A program made the position numbers and the translations under genes. Shown in pieces: positions 29,228-39,522 of a stretch of 64,000 nt of DNA. The notes under the pieces are model-generated. The model was not told the origin of the DNA. It made no database searches and saw only the letters and a program-made list of their open reading frames with translations. The stretch covers positions 682,001 to 746,000 of the forward strand of contig CP073219.1 of NCBI GenBank assembly GCA_020342235.1, in the 5' to 3' direction. This stretch comes from Saccharomycopsis phalli (lineage: Eukaryota > Ascomycota > Saccharomycetes > Ascoideales > Saccharomycopsidaceae). The first letter of the stretch is position 1; the number at the start of each line of letters is the position of its first letter.

Positions 29228-30400
29228 TCACTTGATTAGAAATACATCCACTTCAAATTCGTCCTCCAACTCTGTGTCCCTCACATGTCCACTGAGATCT
29301 AGCTCCTCGTCATCAAACACTAGCCGAACCTTGCCAGAGGCCTTTTTCTTGTCCAAATAGTACTGGGCAATCTTCAGAAGCGGCGTATCCTTATTGACCT
29401 GGATACTAAAACTGTCGCCGTCCTTGTCCTTCAACAGGATCGAAAAGGTGTCGTTGGAAACTGCTTCGGAAACAGATTCGTCCGCACCGCTATCCACCGT
29501 CTCGATGTTCTCCAACTCCACGCCATAGTCGCTGAGCTCCTCTATTTCATCGTCCTCAAATGAGTTGTCATTGTCTTGCCGCAACTGCGTTTTTTCCGTA
29601 AGCGTCATCGTCACATACGACTTTCCATCCACCGTCACTGGTAGAGGAAGATTTAGAAAGTCGGGTTTCATGTAGTCGTACACTTTGATGTTGGATTTCC
29701 AAATAAGCATGCATTTATTTGGCTTGTAGTGGCTCCGCGACTCGTTGGGGATGTAATTATTGGCAGCCAAATGCTTGAGGGCCGCGACAATTAGCTTCCG
29801 AAAGGGCTTTTCGCCCGAAAGCTCAAACACCGACTTTTTATTTTTAGTGTGTGGCAACTGGGATATGACTTTAAACTGATACATCCGCTTGCTAACGGGT
29901 CTATCGATTGTGCTCACGTTTACCGACTTTTTAATCTTTGAACGCGAGCTATCGATCTTGTTGAAAATCTGCTGAATCTTCATGTCCTCGACATCTAACT
30001 GATTTTGTCGAACACTTCTACGCGATTTCTTTGCCAGTTTTAGCCCATCTAGCTCCGACGTCTCATCATTTGGGGTACGACTGCTGGTATTCTGATCCAG
30101 GCATGACATTACCGTCGAGTCATCCTGGTTATCGTCCTGGTCAAGATCAATTACCTCAATCTCGCCCGTTTGTGATATTTCTTTGGTTTTATTGTTGTAG
30201 ATATCTTTGTTGTAGATGTCATGGCTCACACTCGGGCCATCTTTCGGGTAATCATATTCATCATCAAGCTCCTGATGAGAAACTGCTTTTTCTGTGCCAG
30301 TCTTGCTTTTCCGCCGCTTGGCCTCTTTCTTAATCACGGGTTTGAGTCGAGCCTTTGGCTTGGATAGCACAAAGAAGCTGTCTTCATCATCGGACTCCAT
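29228..30400 (-). CDS. ESC2: Esc2/Rad60-type SUMO-like domain protein
   Basis: 390 aa from MESDDEDSFF at 30400. A second in-frame ATG 5 codons earlier follows a TTTTGCAG-like sequence and is less likely. The N-terminal half is charged and disordered, with many basic patches and potential SUMO-interacting stretches such as IEVIDLD. The C-terminal half carries two SUMO-like domains. The second ends FDDEELDLSGHVRDTELEDE followed by FEVDVFLIK. The architecture is that of Esc2/Rad60/NIP45, which links SUMO signalling to replication fork protection and silencing. YEN1, a resolvase for related intermediates, lies elsewhere in this window but not adjacent. Coding-like sequence continues beyond the stop (see 28988-29227). 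Confidence 0.75.
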   Translation of the reverse strand: MESDDEDSFFVLSKPKARLKPVIKKEAKRRKSKTGTEKAVSHQELDDEYDYPKDGPSVSHDIYNKDIYNNKTKEISQTGEIEVIDLDQDDNQDDSTVMSCLDQNTSSRTPNDETSELDGLKLAKKSRRSVRQNQLDVEDMKIQQIFNKIDSSRSKIKKSVNVSTIDRPVSKRMYQFKVISQLPHTKNKKSVFELSGEKPFRKLIVAALKHLAANNYIPNESRSHYKPNKCMLIWKSNIKVYDYMKPDFLNLPLPVTVDGKSYVTMTLTEKTQLRQDNDNSFEDDEIEELSDYGVELENIETVDSGADESVSEAVSNDTFSILLKDKDGDSFSIQVNKDTPLLKIAQYYLDKKKASGKVRLVFDDEELDLSGHVRDTELEDEFEVDVFLIK

Positions 30401-30657
30401 GGGTCTGCAAAACAATGCGTCAAAATTTCGAGAGAACCTATATCATGTGAATGGCACATTTGCTGGGGCGTGGCACCACCACAAATTAATAAGACAATGT
30501 TTTGCCAAAATAACAATCATGTCTTGGAAATTGGCCCAATGATAATAAACAAAATCATTTTATTGCGGAAGCATGGCACGTTAAGAGCACTGCATGGTGT
30601 ATTTTTCATAGTCGGCCAATGGAAAAATTTTACGCAACCTAGACAAATAACTACACA

Positions 30658-31797
30658 ATGTCATCTCCAACACCACTTCCTTTGGGAGATTTGGCCAAAC
30701 TCAACTTGGGATCTGTTCCAGGAATCGGAGGCAACAATGCGAACCCCGGGTTTTGGTACTCGAACCCTGTCTTTTCGTTCGTTAACGATGCCTATGTTGG
30801 CTTCAACAATCATCGGCAAGACATTGGTTTGCTCCATCCAGGAACCATGGAACGCTTTGGAATGGAAACCACGCAGAATACCTTCTTGACCAGAGACTTT
30901 TTCACCGGGTTGAGCGCCAACTTCACCAAGACTTTTAACGTGAACCCAGCATTCCAAACCATCCACAGACTCTCTACTGGGTCCAAGCTTGCGGCTCCAT
31001 ACACGTTTATTGCCTTCTTGGCCTCGAACGATTACTCTGTTCAGGGTATGGTTGGGTCTGACGGGTCGTTTAATGGGAGAGCGGGATACCCATGGGCCAA
31101 GGGAATTGAGTCCAAGGTCCTCTACCAATCGCAGCCAGGGGAGCCTGCAATGTGTATATTAGAGCACGACGTTGAAGGAGTTGACTATGCCTTGAACTTC
31201 AAAGCCATCAACCCACTGTACTTGGATGGAGACCTTTCGGGAGTGTTTTCCGGTTCGATTTTGCAGTCCATCACCAAGCGATTTGCCATTGGTTTGGAGA
31301 CTCTGTACCAGAAGCAGCTGTTTGCTGCGCCAGACGCGGTTTCGTCCTACTTTGCTAGATACAATGCCGGCGACTGGATTGCCACTGCCCAGCTAAATGC
31401 CCAAGGCGCAGCTTCTGCGACTTTCTGGAGAAAAGTCAGCGACAAGTTGGAGGCGGGCCTTGAGAGCACTGTTCTGGCCTCTATGAGACCGATTGCGGAC
31501 CCATTGCTTGGGCAAATTATTGGATTGGAGCCTGTGTTTAATGGGGTGACCACCATTGGTGCACGGTACATTTTCAGACAATCGCTCTTCAAGGCGCAAA
31601 TTGACAGCGACTTTAAGGTGTCTACGTACTTGGAGCACAGTGTGTTGCCTACTGTGTCGGTGTTGTTTTCAGGCGAGTTGGACCACGACAAAGGTACGCA
31701 CCGGCTTGGTCTTGGGTTACAATTTGAGTCTGCCGGGACTGAGGAGGTTGCAATGTTACAGCAACAAATGTATGAAGGGGCTCCTCCACCAGCTTAA
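30658..31797 (+). CDS. TOM40: Tom40, channel of the mitochondrial outer-membrane translocase
   Basis: 379 aa (S. cerevisiae 387). It aligns throughout with Tom40: FFTGLSANFTKTFNVNPAFQ, SITKRFAIGLETLY, the beta-signal region VSVLFSGELDHDKG, and a final GLGLQFESAGTEEVAMLQQ. It forms the 19-strand beta-barrel through which nearly all nuclear-encoded mitochondrial proteins pass. The codon CTG appears where relatives have Ser in the NPS motif (here NP-CTG-YLDGD). This is evidence for serine decoding. The start is the first ATG and gives the short N-terminal extension expected. Confidence 0.95.
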   Translation: MSSPTPLPLGDLAKLNLGSVPGIGGNNANPGFWYSNPVFSFVNDAYVGFNNHRQDIGLLHPGTMERFGMETTQNTFLTRDFFTGLSANFTKTFNVNPAFQTIHRLSTGSKLAAPYTFIAFLASNDYSVQGMVGSDGSFNGRAGYPWAKGIESKVLYQSQPGEPAMCILEHDVEGVDYALNFKAINPLYLDGDLSGVFSGSILQSITKRFAIGLETLYQKQLFAAPDAVSSYFARYNAGDWIATAQLNAQGAASATFWRKVSDKLEAGLESTVLASMRPIADPLLGQIIGLEPVFNGVTTIGARYIFRQSLFKAQIDSDFKVSTYLEHSVLPTVSVLFSGELDHDKGTHRLGLGLQFESAGTEEVAMLQQQMYEGAPPPA

Positions 31798-32510
31798 TAA
31801 ATATCATTGACATGTATATAACAATATGGATAGGCTTTGTAGGGTGGATGGTATGGTGCGCCAGTGAATGTGTGGTTGTAGATTGGTGACTGGAATTGGT
31901 GGCTGTAGATTGGTGACTGAAATTGGTGGCTGTAGATTGGTGACTAGAATTGGTGACTATAGAATTGGTGACTAGAATTGGATGAGGACTATAGTATGTG
32001 GTTAACTATAGAATTGGTTGAAAAGTATAGAATGTGGTCAACTATAGAGCGTGATTAACTATCGAATGTGGTTGTAATAACTATAGAATGGTGTAATGAC
32101 TTTAGATTGTGTTTATAGAATGTTGTAATGACTTTAGAATGTGTTACTATTGAACGGCCACTATAGAATGGTCAACTATAGAATGTTATAATGACTTTGA
32201 ATGGTCACTATAGAACAGTCACTATAGAACAGTCACTACATAATACACCATTACAACATATAAATGACATGGTGATAGCCACATTCAATCACCATGGCTT
32301 TGTTTACGCAACTAGTAAATACGAGTGGCTTGTAGTTTGTAGCTCGTAGCTCGTGGCTCGTGGCTCGTGGCTCGTGGCTCCTAGCTCGTAGCTCACGTGG
32401 TCTCGAAGCGCCCCCTTGTTGCAGTGTAAATCGGGTAATTTTTAATCACCAGTCAATTGCACACTCACTTGCGTAGCAATATACCACCTAACATACAACA
32501 ACGGTTGAAT
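31798..32510. repeat. repeat-filled intergenic region between TOM40 and RSP5
   Basis: 713 bp made of several simple arrays. A 27-bp GATTGGTGACTG unit occurs about three to four times (about 31875-31975). A degenerate CTATAGAATG(T)GGT series follows (about 31990-32240). A 10-bp GCTCGTGGCT/GCTCGTAGCT array (about 32336-32393) ends in a CACGTG box at 32394-32399. The last 110 bp are the RSP5 promoter and leader. No ORF is supported. Confidence 0.85.
32394..32399. promoter_or_regulatory. CACGTG box upstream of RSP5
   Basis: CTCACGTGGT directly at the end of a 10-bp tandem array, 112 bp before the RSP5 ATG. Confidence 0.4.
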
Positions 32511-34986
32511 ATGCCAGTCGGTGGAACTTCTAGGTGAGTGGAACCGGATAATTACGGTGCCCAGGATGACATGCTGGCGCCTTTTTATATATTTTTATAC
32601 TAACGTGGTTAGAATTACCGTCAAGTTGGTTGCGGCGGAGTCTCTATACAAGAGAGACATGTTCCGCTCGCCAGACCCATTTGCGGTGTTGACCGTGGAT
32701 GGCGGCCAGACCAAGTCGACGAAAACATGCAAAAAGACCTTGAACCCGTACTGGAACAAGGTGTTTCAGTTTGACGTCAACGAAGAGTCGCTCTTGGTAA
32801 TCCAAATATTCGACCAGAAAAAGTTCAAGCGGCGCGACCAGGGGTTCTTGGGCGTGGTCAACATCCGGATCTCCGACATTATGGACTTGAACATTGAGGG
32901 GTTCCAAGACACCATCACCCGCAACCTCCAAAAGTCCAACGACTCCCTTTCTGTGAGCGGCAGACTCATCTTGGTGGTGGGCAACCTGAACGACCAAGCC
33001 ACCGTCGGCGAATTGACTGACACCTTGGCCAGCTCGACCTTGAATGCGCCAACGTTGCCCTCTTCTCCGACTGCGGAGCTGTCGGCCAATACCCCTGGGT
33101 TGTCGGCCGCTGAGCACATCAACATGCTCCACCAGCAGGGTAGCGACAACGCAGGCCACCATGATGACTCGCATAGCACCCACATGCACTGCAACAACCG
33201 GCAGTACACCTCGTTTGAGGACCAGTACGGCCGGCTACCCCCGGGCTGGGAGCGGAAGACCGACCAGTTTGGCCGGACGTACTACGTGGACCACAACAGC
33301 CGCACCACGACCTGGGTCCGGCCGGCGGCCGACCAGACCGAGACCGAGATCGCCGAGCAGCGCGCCAGTGAAATGGAGGCCGAGCGCCGACAGCACCAGG
33401 GCAGAACACTCCCAGGCGAGTCTGGGTCGTCCGAGATCCAGGCGACTGCGTCCAACAACGTGGTGGTGAATACGGTTGGCGACACCCCGGCAACAGAGGG
33501 CAACACGGCGTTGTCAATGGCGGCAAACAATACCACGTCGCTTGGCATTGGCGACTTGCCATCCGGCTGGGAGCAGCGCACCACCCCCGAAGGGCGCGAC
33601 TACTTTGTGGACCACAACACGCGCACGACCACGTGGGTCGACCCGCGCCGGCAGCAGTATATCCGGACCTATGGCGCCAGCGCCACGATCCAGCAGCAGC
33701 CGGTGTCGCAGTTGGGTCCGTTGCCGTCTGGCTGGGAGATGCGGCTCACCAACACCGCGCGGGTGTACTTTGTGGACCACAACACCAAGACCACGACCTG
33801 GGAAGACCCGCGGTTACCGTCGTCGTTGGACCAGAACGTGCCGCAGTACAAGCGGGACTTCCGGCGCAAGGTGATTTACTTCCGGTCGCAGCCGGGGCTC
33901 AGGGTGCAGCCGGGCCAGTGCCACATCAAGGTGCGCCGCGAACACATCTTTGACGACGCGTACCAAGAGATTATGCGGCAGACCCCGGAGGAGTTGAAGA
34001 AGCGGCTCATGATCCGGTTCGAGGGCGAGGAAGGATTGGACTACGGCGGGGTGTCGCGGGAGTTTTTCTTTTTGTTGTCGCACGAGATGTTCAACCCGCT
34101 CTACTGCTTGTTTGAGTACGCTGCGTACGACAACTACACGTTGCAGATCAACCCAAACTCGGGCATCAACAACGAGCACTTGACATACTTCAAGTTCATT
34201 GGCCGTGTGGTCGGCTTGTGTATCTTCCACCGCCGGTTCTTGGACACGTTCTTTGTCGGCGCATTCTACAAGATGATGTTGCACAAGAAAATCGTGCTCC
34301 AGGACATGGAGGGCATCGACGCCGAGTACTACAACTCCTTGGTCTGGATGTTGGACAACGACATCACCGACGTCTTGTACCTCTCGTTTGATGCCGAGGA
34401 GCAGCGCTTTGGCGAGACCGTCAAGTATGACTTGAAGGAGGACGGCAGAAACATTGAGGTCACCGAGGAAAACAAGAAGGAGTACGTCGAGTTGATCACC
34501 GAGTGGAAGATCTACAAGAAGGTCGAGGAGCAGTTCAAGTCGTTCTTGGCTGGGTTCAACGAGCTCATCCCCGAGGACTTGGTCAACGTGTTTGACGAGC
34601 GAGAACTCGAGCTCTTGATTGGCGGCATTTCCGACATTGATGTCGAGGACTGGAAAAAACACACCGACTACAGAGGATATCAGGAGTCCGACCAGGTCAT
34701 CCAATGGTTCTGGGAGACCGTGGCCAGCTGGGACAATGAGAAGCGCGCCCGTTTGTTGCAGTTCACCACCGGTACGTCGCGTATTCCCGTCAATGGATTC
34801 AAGGATTTGCAAGGGTCGGACGGTCCGCGGCGGTTCACCATTGAGAAGGCGGGCGAGGTCATGCAGTTGCCAAAGTCGCACACCTGTTTCAACCGGGTGG
34901 ACCTTCCGCCGTATAACGACAAGGATGCGTTGCAGCAGAAGTTGACGTTGGCTGTGGAGGAGACCATTGGTTTTGGTCAGGAGTAG
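32511..34986 (+). CDS. RSP5: HECT ubiquitin ligase Rsp5 (Nedd4 type), spliced
   Basis: Exon 1 is 32511-32533 (MPVGGTS plus AG). The intron is 32534-32612 (GTGAGT, TACTAAC, GTTAG), and exon 2 is 32613-34986, giving 798 aa (S. cerevisiae 809). An N-terminal C2 domain ([15 protein letters not shown]...) is followed by three WW domains, each with LPxGWE, at about 228-260, 330-362 and 385-418. The HECT domain carries the catalytic Cys in [14 protein letters not shown]. Rsp5 ubiquitinates plasma-membrane transporters, Mga2/Spt23, RNA polymerase II and others through PPxY adaptors. A frame opening just upstream of exon 2 would lack the C2 start. A 10-bp GGAGTAGGTG duplication spans the stop codon. 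Confidence 0.95.
32534..32612 (+). other. 79-nt intron in RSP5
   Basis: GTGAGT donor in phase 2 after codon 7, perfect TACTAAC, acceptor GGTTAG. It restores [12 protein letters not shown] at the start of the C2 domain. Confidence 0.88.
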
Positions 34987-35521
34987 GTGGGGAGTAGGTG
35001 ATTCGAACTGCGCTATTAAGCTGTATTGCATTTAATTACAATCATTTGTTCAGTAGGCAATTAAATAAGGTATATTAAGCAGAAGTATTAAATTGTACAG
35101 GGCTTATTCCAGATACGCCTCAGTAACACTTGGACTGCAGACTTGGAAATTGGGAAATTGGGAAATTGGGAAACTGGGGAGACTTTCCTTTAGATCTGTA
35201 GGTGGTATCTAAGAGTTGTCCTTCAGATCTGTAGCTGGTATAAACTAGAAGGCTTGTCCTTCAGATTCAGTAGGTAGTTTATAAACGAAGAAACCGGAAG
35301 AAGACTTGGAAGAAAAATCGGAAGACTCGTCCTTCCAATTCAGTAGCTAGAATAAACTAGAAGACTCGTCCTCAGATTCGTATCTAGTATAACTAGAAGG
35401 CTCGTCCTCGGATCCATATCTAGTCACACCTCGCACTCTCCCTCGATCCATTTCTAGTCACACCTCGCACTCTCCCTCAATCCATTTCTAGTCACACCTC
35501 GCACTCTCCCTCAATCCTCTA
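34987..35521. repeat. degenerate arrays between RSP5 and the Upc2-like gene
   Basis: From left: a TTGGGAAATT decamer (about 35147-35175); then degenerate units of about 35-60 bp carrying ACTCGTCCTTCAGATTCAG-like cores (about 35195-35410); then three 34-bp units with TAGTCACACCTCGCACTCTC (about 35420-35515). The last array runs into the stop codon of the Upc2-like gene. The middle cores match that gene's own last coding bases at about 17 of 20 positions (ACTCGTCATTCAAATTCA in the gene). Confidence 0.85.
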
Positions 35522-37351
35522 GTTCATAAACTCAGAGGAAAACTCGTCATTCAAATTCACCGTGGTCAAGCTCGGAAGCCCGCCGCCGAGAAAGTCCAAC
35601 ATCATGTGCATGCCGCCGCCCCCGGCATACTGGTCAACATCAGCCGGAAGCACTTTGCACACGCCCTCCAAGAACCAGACCTTGTCGCGCATCTCGTTGG
35701 TAAAGTCGCGAAGCATGGAGTAGTACACGCGCATGATGCGCATGGCACCAAGGTCGCCTGTCATCAAGAGCGCCAAAAACGTCTTGTCCAAGAGCGCGGG
35801 AAAGGCAAAAATGCGCAAGAGAAAGTCGGACTTGTTGCGCTCGTGGTAGAGCTTGTCCAAATACGCTAGCGTGAGCAAGTACGGCGAGGAGTATTCGACC
35901 GGGTACAAGTCGCCAATGGACTCGTTGAAGCACTGGAGGCCGGTGAAGGTGTTGTTGGTGGACGCTAAGCGCTCGGGGTTGTTCATGATGTCGCCGAGGT
36001 CGCTCAAGTCGACCGAGATGAACTTGTGGAACTTGGACGTGTTGTTCAACGGCCATACTGCGGTCAAGATGGTGGCTGCACCCTTGACGTGGTAGATCCA
36101 CGCGGACGCAGGGAGCGACTTGGCTGACGGCGACGACGGGAACGCGGCGTTGGCAAGCGCGTCCATGATGAGGATGATTGCGCTGGCGACCAACGCGTCG
36201 GTGTTGTCGAGCGAGATCTCGAGCACCGCGTCGCGAAGTAGGCGCAACGCCTCGCCGCGGTGCGCAGTGACGCACTCGTCCAAGCCGGTTTCGGTGCGCG
36301 ACAAGTGGGTTGCGCTGAACGCGAGGATGGAGTGCATTAAAAACGGGTGGTCAAACGCCAACTGCGGCACGTACTCGCTCCAGAGATTCTCCTCGGAGAT
36401 GCCTGCCGCGGTAATTGTCGGCCACACCTTGGTGGTGTAGTGGTACATCAAGCGCAAGTCGAGCGAGTTCAAGTGGCCTGCCAGCGGGTTTGCGAGCTGG
36501 CTGTGCTTGTTCTTGGGCGACGAGAGCGTGGTTGTCGGCACCGAGTCAATGTCGGAGGCGGTGTTGTACGACGAGCTGAGCGACTTGGCGCTGTCGCTGG
36601 ACACGTCTTCTGCAGTGTAGTCAATGTCCGATGGCGACGACGCGTCGGCGCCCTTCCTCTGCAACTCGGCCAAGGTGTTGAGCCCCGGGTACAACTCGGT
36701 GGAGCTTGCCAAGTTCAAGAGCGAGGCGGCCGGCGCACCCCCCAACCCTGCAGATAGAAGACTCGCGAGCGGATTGGACGGGGCAGGGCTCGGCATGGGG
36801 CTCGAGCTGCTGCTGAGGAGGTTTAATAGGAGCGCGTGCTGCATCTGTTTCTGCTGCTCCTGTTGGAGGAGCGCGGCATCGGCACCGAGCATCCCGCTGA
36901 CAGCCTGCGGTGAAATGTTTCCCGCAAGCGAGCTGCCGTCGATCGGGGCTTTTCCGGCGGACAAGAGCTGCAGAAAGAGGCTGCCGGACGAAATGGAGTT
37001 GGTGGCGTTGGCCAAGAGAAGCTGGAGCGCAGCATTGGTGATGGCCGAGCTCTGGCCGGACCCTTGATCCGGCGAGGCGAGATTGGCCGGGGCAGCAGGC
37101 TTGGAGTCCTTGGCAGACGATTGGCCGAGCGCCACCGGAGAATAGGTGCACTCGATGCCCATGTGGTCGCACTTTTTGCAAACCGGCTTGCCCTCATCAC
37201 ACTTTACTCTGCGCTTCTTGCAAGTGTTGCAGCCCTTTCTTGACTTTGTGTGGTACTTTCTCTTGGTGGCAGGGCCCTTCTTGCCCACCTTGTATCCGTC
37301 GGGACTGGTGCCCTTAGCTGTTGAGAGCTTGTCGTCTGGAGTGTCCAACAT
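35519..37351 (-). CDS. UPC2: Zn2Cys6 transcription factor, Upc2/Ecm22-like
   Basis: 610 aa. The N-terminal zinc cluster at about residues 39-68 reads [18 protein letters not shown] followed by KKC-x6-C, after a basic [11 protein letters not shown] stretch. The middle is low-complexity (Ala/Ser/Gln). The C-terminal ligand-binding-type region contains [39 protein letters not shown] and a terminal Gly-rich [15 protein letters not shown] segment, as in sterol-sensing Upc2/Ecm22 regulators. In the family this C-terminal domain binds ergosterol and holds the factor in the cytosol until sterol falls. The gene symbol is inferred; a paralogue with other targets is possible. It is shorter than C. albicans Upc2 (712 aa). 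The last codons are echoed in the 3' array. Confidence 0.65.
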   Translation of the reverse strand: MLDTPDDKLSTAKGTSPDGYKVGKKGPATKRKYHTKSRKGCNTCKKRRVKCDEGKPVCKKCDHMGIECTYSPVALGQSSAKDSKPAAPANLASPDQGSGQSSAITNAALQLLLANATNSISSGSLFLQLLSAGKAPIDGSSLAGNISPQAVSGMLGADAALLQQEQQKQMQHALLLNLLSSSSSPMPSPAPSNPLASLLSAGLGGAPAASLLNLASSTELYPGLNTLAELQRKGADASSPSDIDYTAEDVSSDSAKSLSSSYNTASDIDSVPTTTLSSPKNKHSQLANPLAGHLNSLDLRLMYHYTTKVWPTITAAGISEENLWSEYVPQLAFDHPFLMHSILAFSATHLSRTETGLDECVTAHRGEALRLLRDAVLEISLDNTDALVASAIILIMDALANAAFPSSPSAKSLPASAWIYHVKGAATILTAVWPLNNTSKFHKFISVDLSDLGDIMNNPERLASTNNTFTGLQCFNESIGDLYPVEYSSPYLLTLAYLDKLYHERNKSDFLLRIFAFPALLDKTFLALLMTGDLGAMRIMRVYYSMLRDFTNEMRDKVWFLEGVCKVLPADVDQYAGGGGMHMMLDFLGGGLPSLTTVNLNDEFSSEFMN

Positions 37352-37427
37352 GTTACTATAATGTTGAATAATAGTGCCAGATCAATGGCCTAAAAGAAAA
37401 AAAAATGTCGTACCGCGTCGTTTAGGT

Positions 37428-37433
37428 CACGTG
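37428..37433. promoter_or_regulatory. CACGTG box upstream of the Upc2-like gene
   Basis: GGTCACGTGGT, 77 bp before the ATG at 37351, in the short gap shared with the 3' end of CCT1. Confidence 0.4.
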
Positions 37434-37603
37434 GTCTATGCGACGGAGAAGGTGTGGGCTAATCATGTATCCGCTAATGTTGTCCATCATGTGTCTGGTA
37501 ATTTTATCCATCATGCACCATCTACATATGGCAGCGTACATGTATTCTCCAGTCGTGTGGGTGGTCCTGCTTTGGGGGGTGTTTCCGGGCATACATATAT
37601 TTT

Positions 37604-39360
37604 CTAGTGGTCGTGTGGATCCTGCTTTGGAGGCTCTGGGTCAATGGTGATCATGGTGTCGATTCTCAAAATCGCAATACACGCCTCCAACGCAGACTTT
37701 AGCGACTTGATTTTACTCATGGTAGGCTCAATGACCCCGTGCACAGTCTCATCCACGATCTTGCCGTTGATCAAGTCCAAGCCGTAGTTCTTGTAGTTCT
37801 TCCGCTTCAAATCGTCTGCTGGCGACGACTGCGACTTCGCATGATACGACCGCAACTTGGCAATCAACTCCGACGAGTCCTTGGCAGCGTTCACGGCCAA
37901 CGTCTTTGGAATCACAAGAAGCGCACTTGCAAACTCGGCAATCGCCAACTGTTCTCGCGACCCCACCGTGGTGGCAAAGTTCTCCAAGTAAATGTTCAAC
38001 GCAGTCTCCACCGCTCCACCTCCTGGCACCACGTTGCCGCTTTCCAAAGTGCGCTTCACCACCGACAACGAGTCATGGAGCGACCGCTCCATTTCGTCCA
38101 ACGAGTACTCGTTGGCACCCCGTAAGATGACTGAAGCTGACGAATGCTTCGACGTGCCGTTGATCAATATACACTCGTCGTCGCTGATCTTCACCTGCTC
38201 CACTGAGGCCGCGTGACCCAAGTACGACGCCTCAAACGTCTCCTCGCCCTCCAAATTGGACATGTCGGTGATAAACGTGGCCCCAGTGGCCCGGGCAATC
38301 CGCTTCAAGTCCTCCTTCTTGCACCGTCTCACGCCCATCACCTTGGACTCCACAAACTCCTTCAAGCACAAGTCGTCAATGCCCTTGGTGGTCAAAATGA
38401 CATTGGCCCCGCTGCCAATGATCTTCTTGATCCGCTCAATGATAATCCCATACTCACGCTCCCGCACCTCCTCCAACTGGTTCGGATCGTCAATGTTGAT
38501 GTGCACGCCCAACGCCATCTTCACCTTTTGCAAGTTCAAGTCCAACACCGCAATCTTCGCGTTCTCAATCCGCTTCGGCATCGCCTGGGACGCAACAGTA
38601 CAGTTCAAAGCATAGCCCTTCACCAACACAGACTCGGTCGATGACTTGCCGTGTGCTTTGAGAATGTTCACCGCCTTGACAGGGTACTTGGTCTCGCCCT
38701 GATTGTTGGTGGTCTTCACGCTCAAAATCGAGTCGACCACCATCTTGCTGAAAAACTCGCTGTCGCTGCCAATAATCTTCGACGACATTGACGTCTTGGC
38801 AATGTTGATCAACGCCTCCTTCCCCAAACTGTCAACTGGCTGGCTCAACACATCGTTGATGTACTTCACCGCCTCCCGGAGTGCCAATCGGTACCCAGTG
38901 ATGATGGTAGTAGGATGGATCTTGTTCTTCACCAATCCATTCGCCCGCTTCAACAACTCAGACGCAATAATAACCACCGACGTGGTCCCGTCCCCAACCT
39001 CCTTGTCTTGCTGCTGGGCCAACTCCACCAAAATCTTGCCTGCTGGATGCTGGACATCCAACAATGAAAGAATCGTGGCTCCATCATTGGTCACCGTCAC
39101 GTCTCCAATATCATCCACCAACATCTTATCCAACCCAACCGGGCCCAACGATGATTTCACCACATTGGCCACAGACATTGCTGCCAAGACATTTTGGTTT
39201 CTGATATCATCGCCACTGACTTTTTGTCCTCCAAGGACTGAATTCGTTAGTAAATCACGCCGCAAAAGTCTCTGGAATTCGCCCAAAAGGCAATTCTTTC
39301 GGAAACTATATAGTACTTACACAAAGTATCCGATCTTGATGCTTGATACACCTGTGACAT
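37604..39360 (-). CDS. TCP1: TRiC/CCT chaperonin subunit alpha, spliced
   Basis: Exon 1 is 39321-39360 ([13 protein letters not shown] plus one base). The intron is 39238-39320 (GTAAGT, TACTAAC, TTCAG), and exon 2 is 37604-39237, giving 557 aa (S. cerevisiae 559). The junction recreates SRSDTLFLGGQK, as in yeast Tcp1. An ATG inside the intron gives a longer open frame but a wrong N-terminus. Visible hallmarks are the [22 protein letters not shown]-site block, GDGTTSVV, the [10 protein letters not shown] equatorial motif, and a [11 protein letters not shown] tail. The subunit is part of the double-ring folding machine for actin and tubulin. A partial copy of the last codons lies about 55 bp beyond the stop. 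Confidence 0.95.
39238..39320 (-). other. 83-nt intron in TCP1/CCT1
   Basis: Minus strand: GTAAGT donor at 39320, TACTAAC branch near 39250, acceptor TTCAG ending at 39238. Phase 1. Confidence 0.9.
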
Positions 39361-39522
39361 GTGGTCCAATTGTCTATACTGTTCACATCAAGTCCAAAAT
39401 TTTTCAACCACATAAACAGGCGGGTAACACACGTCAACCTATGATAACCCATGATAACCCACGATAACTACACATATCATGACTTTTTTATTCAATTATT
39501 CATTCTCCTAAGCAATTCTCTT

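Noticed and set aside
34995-35010. ATTCGAACT near RSP5, like a tRNA T-loop
   Set aside because: No acceptor, D or anticodon stem can be folded around it.
39238-39286. Frame-internal ATG giving CCT1 an [12 protein letters not shown]-terminus
   Set aside because: The codons fall inside a consensus intron; splicing restores the conserved SRSDTLFLGG start.
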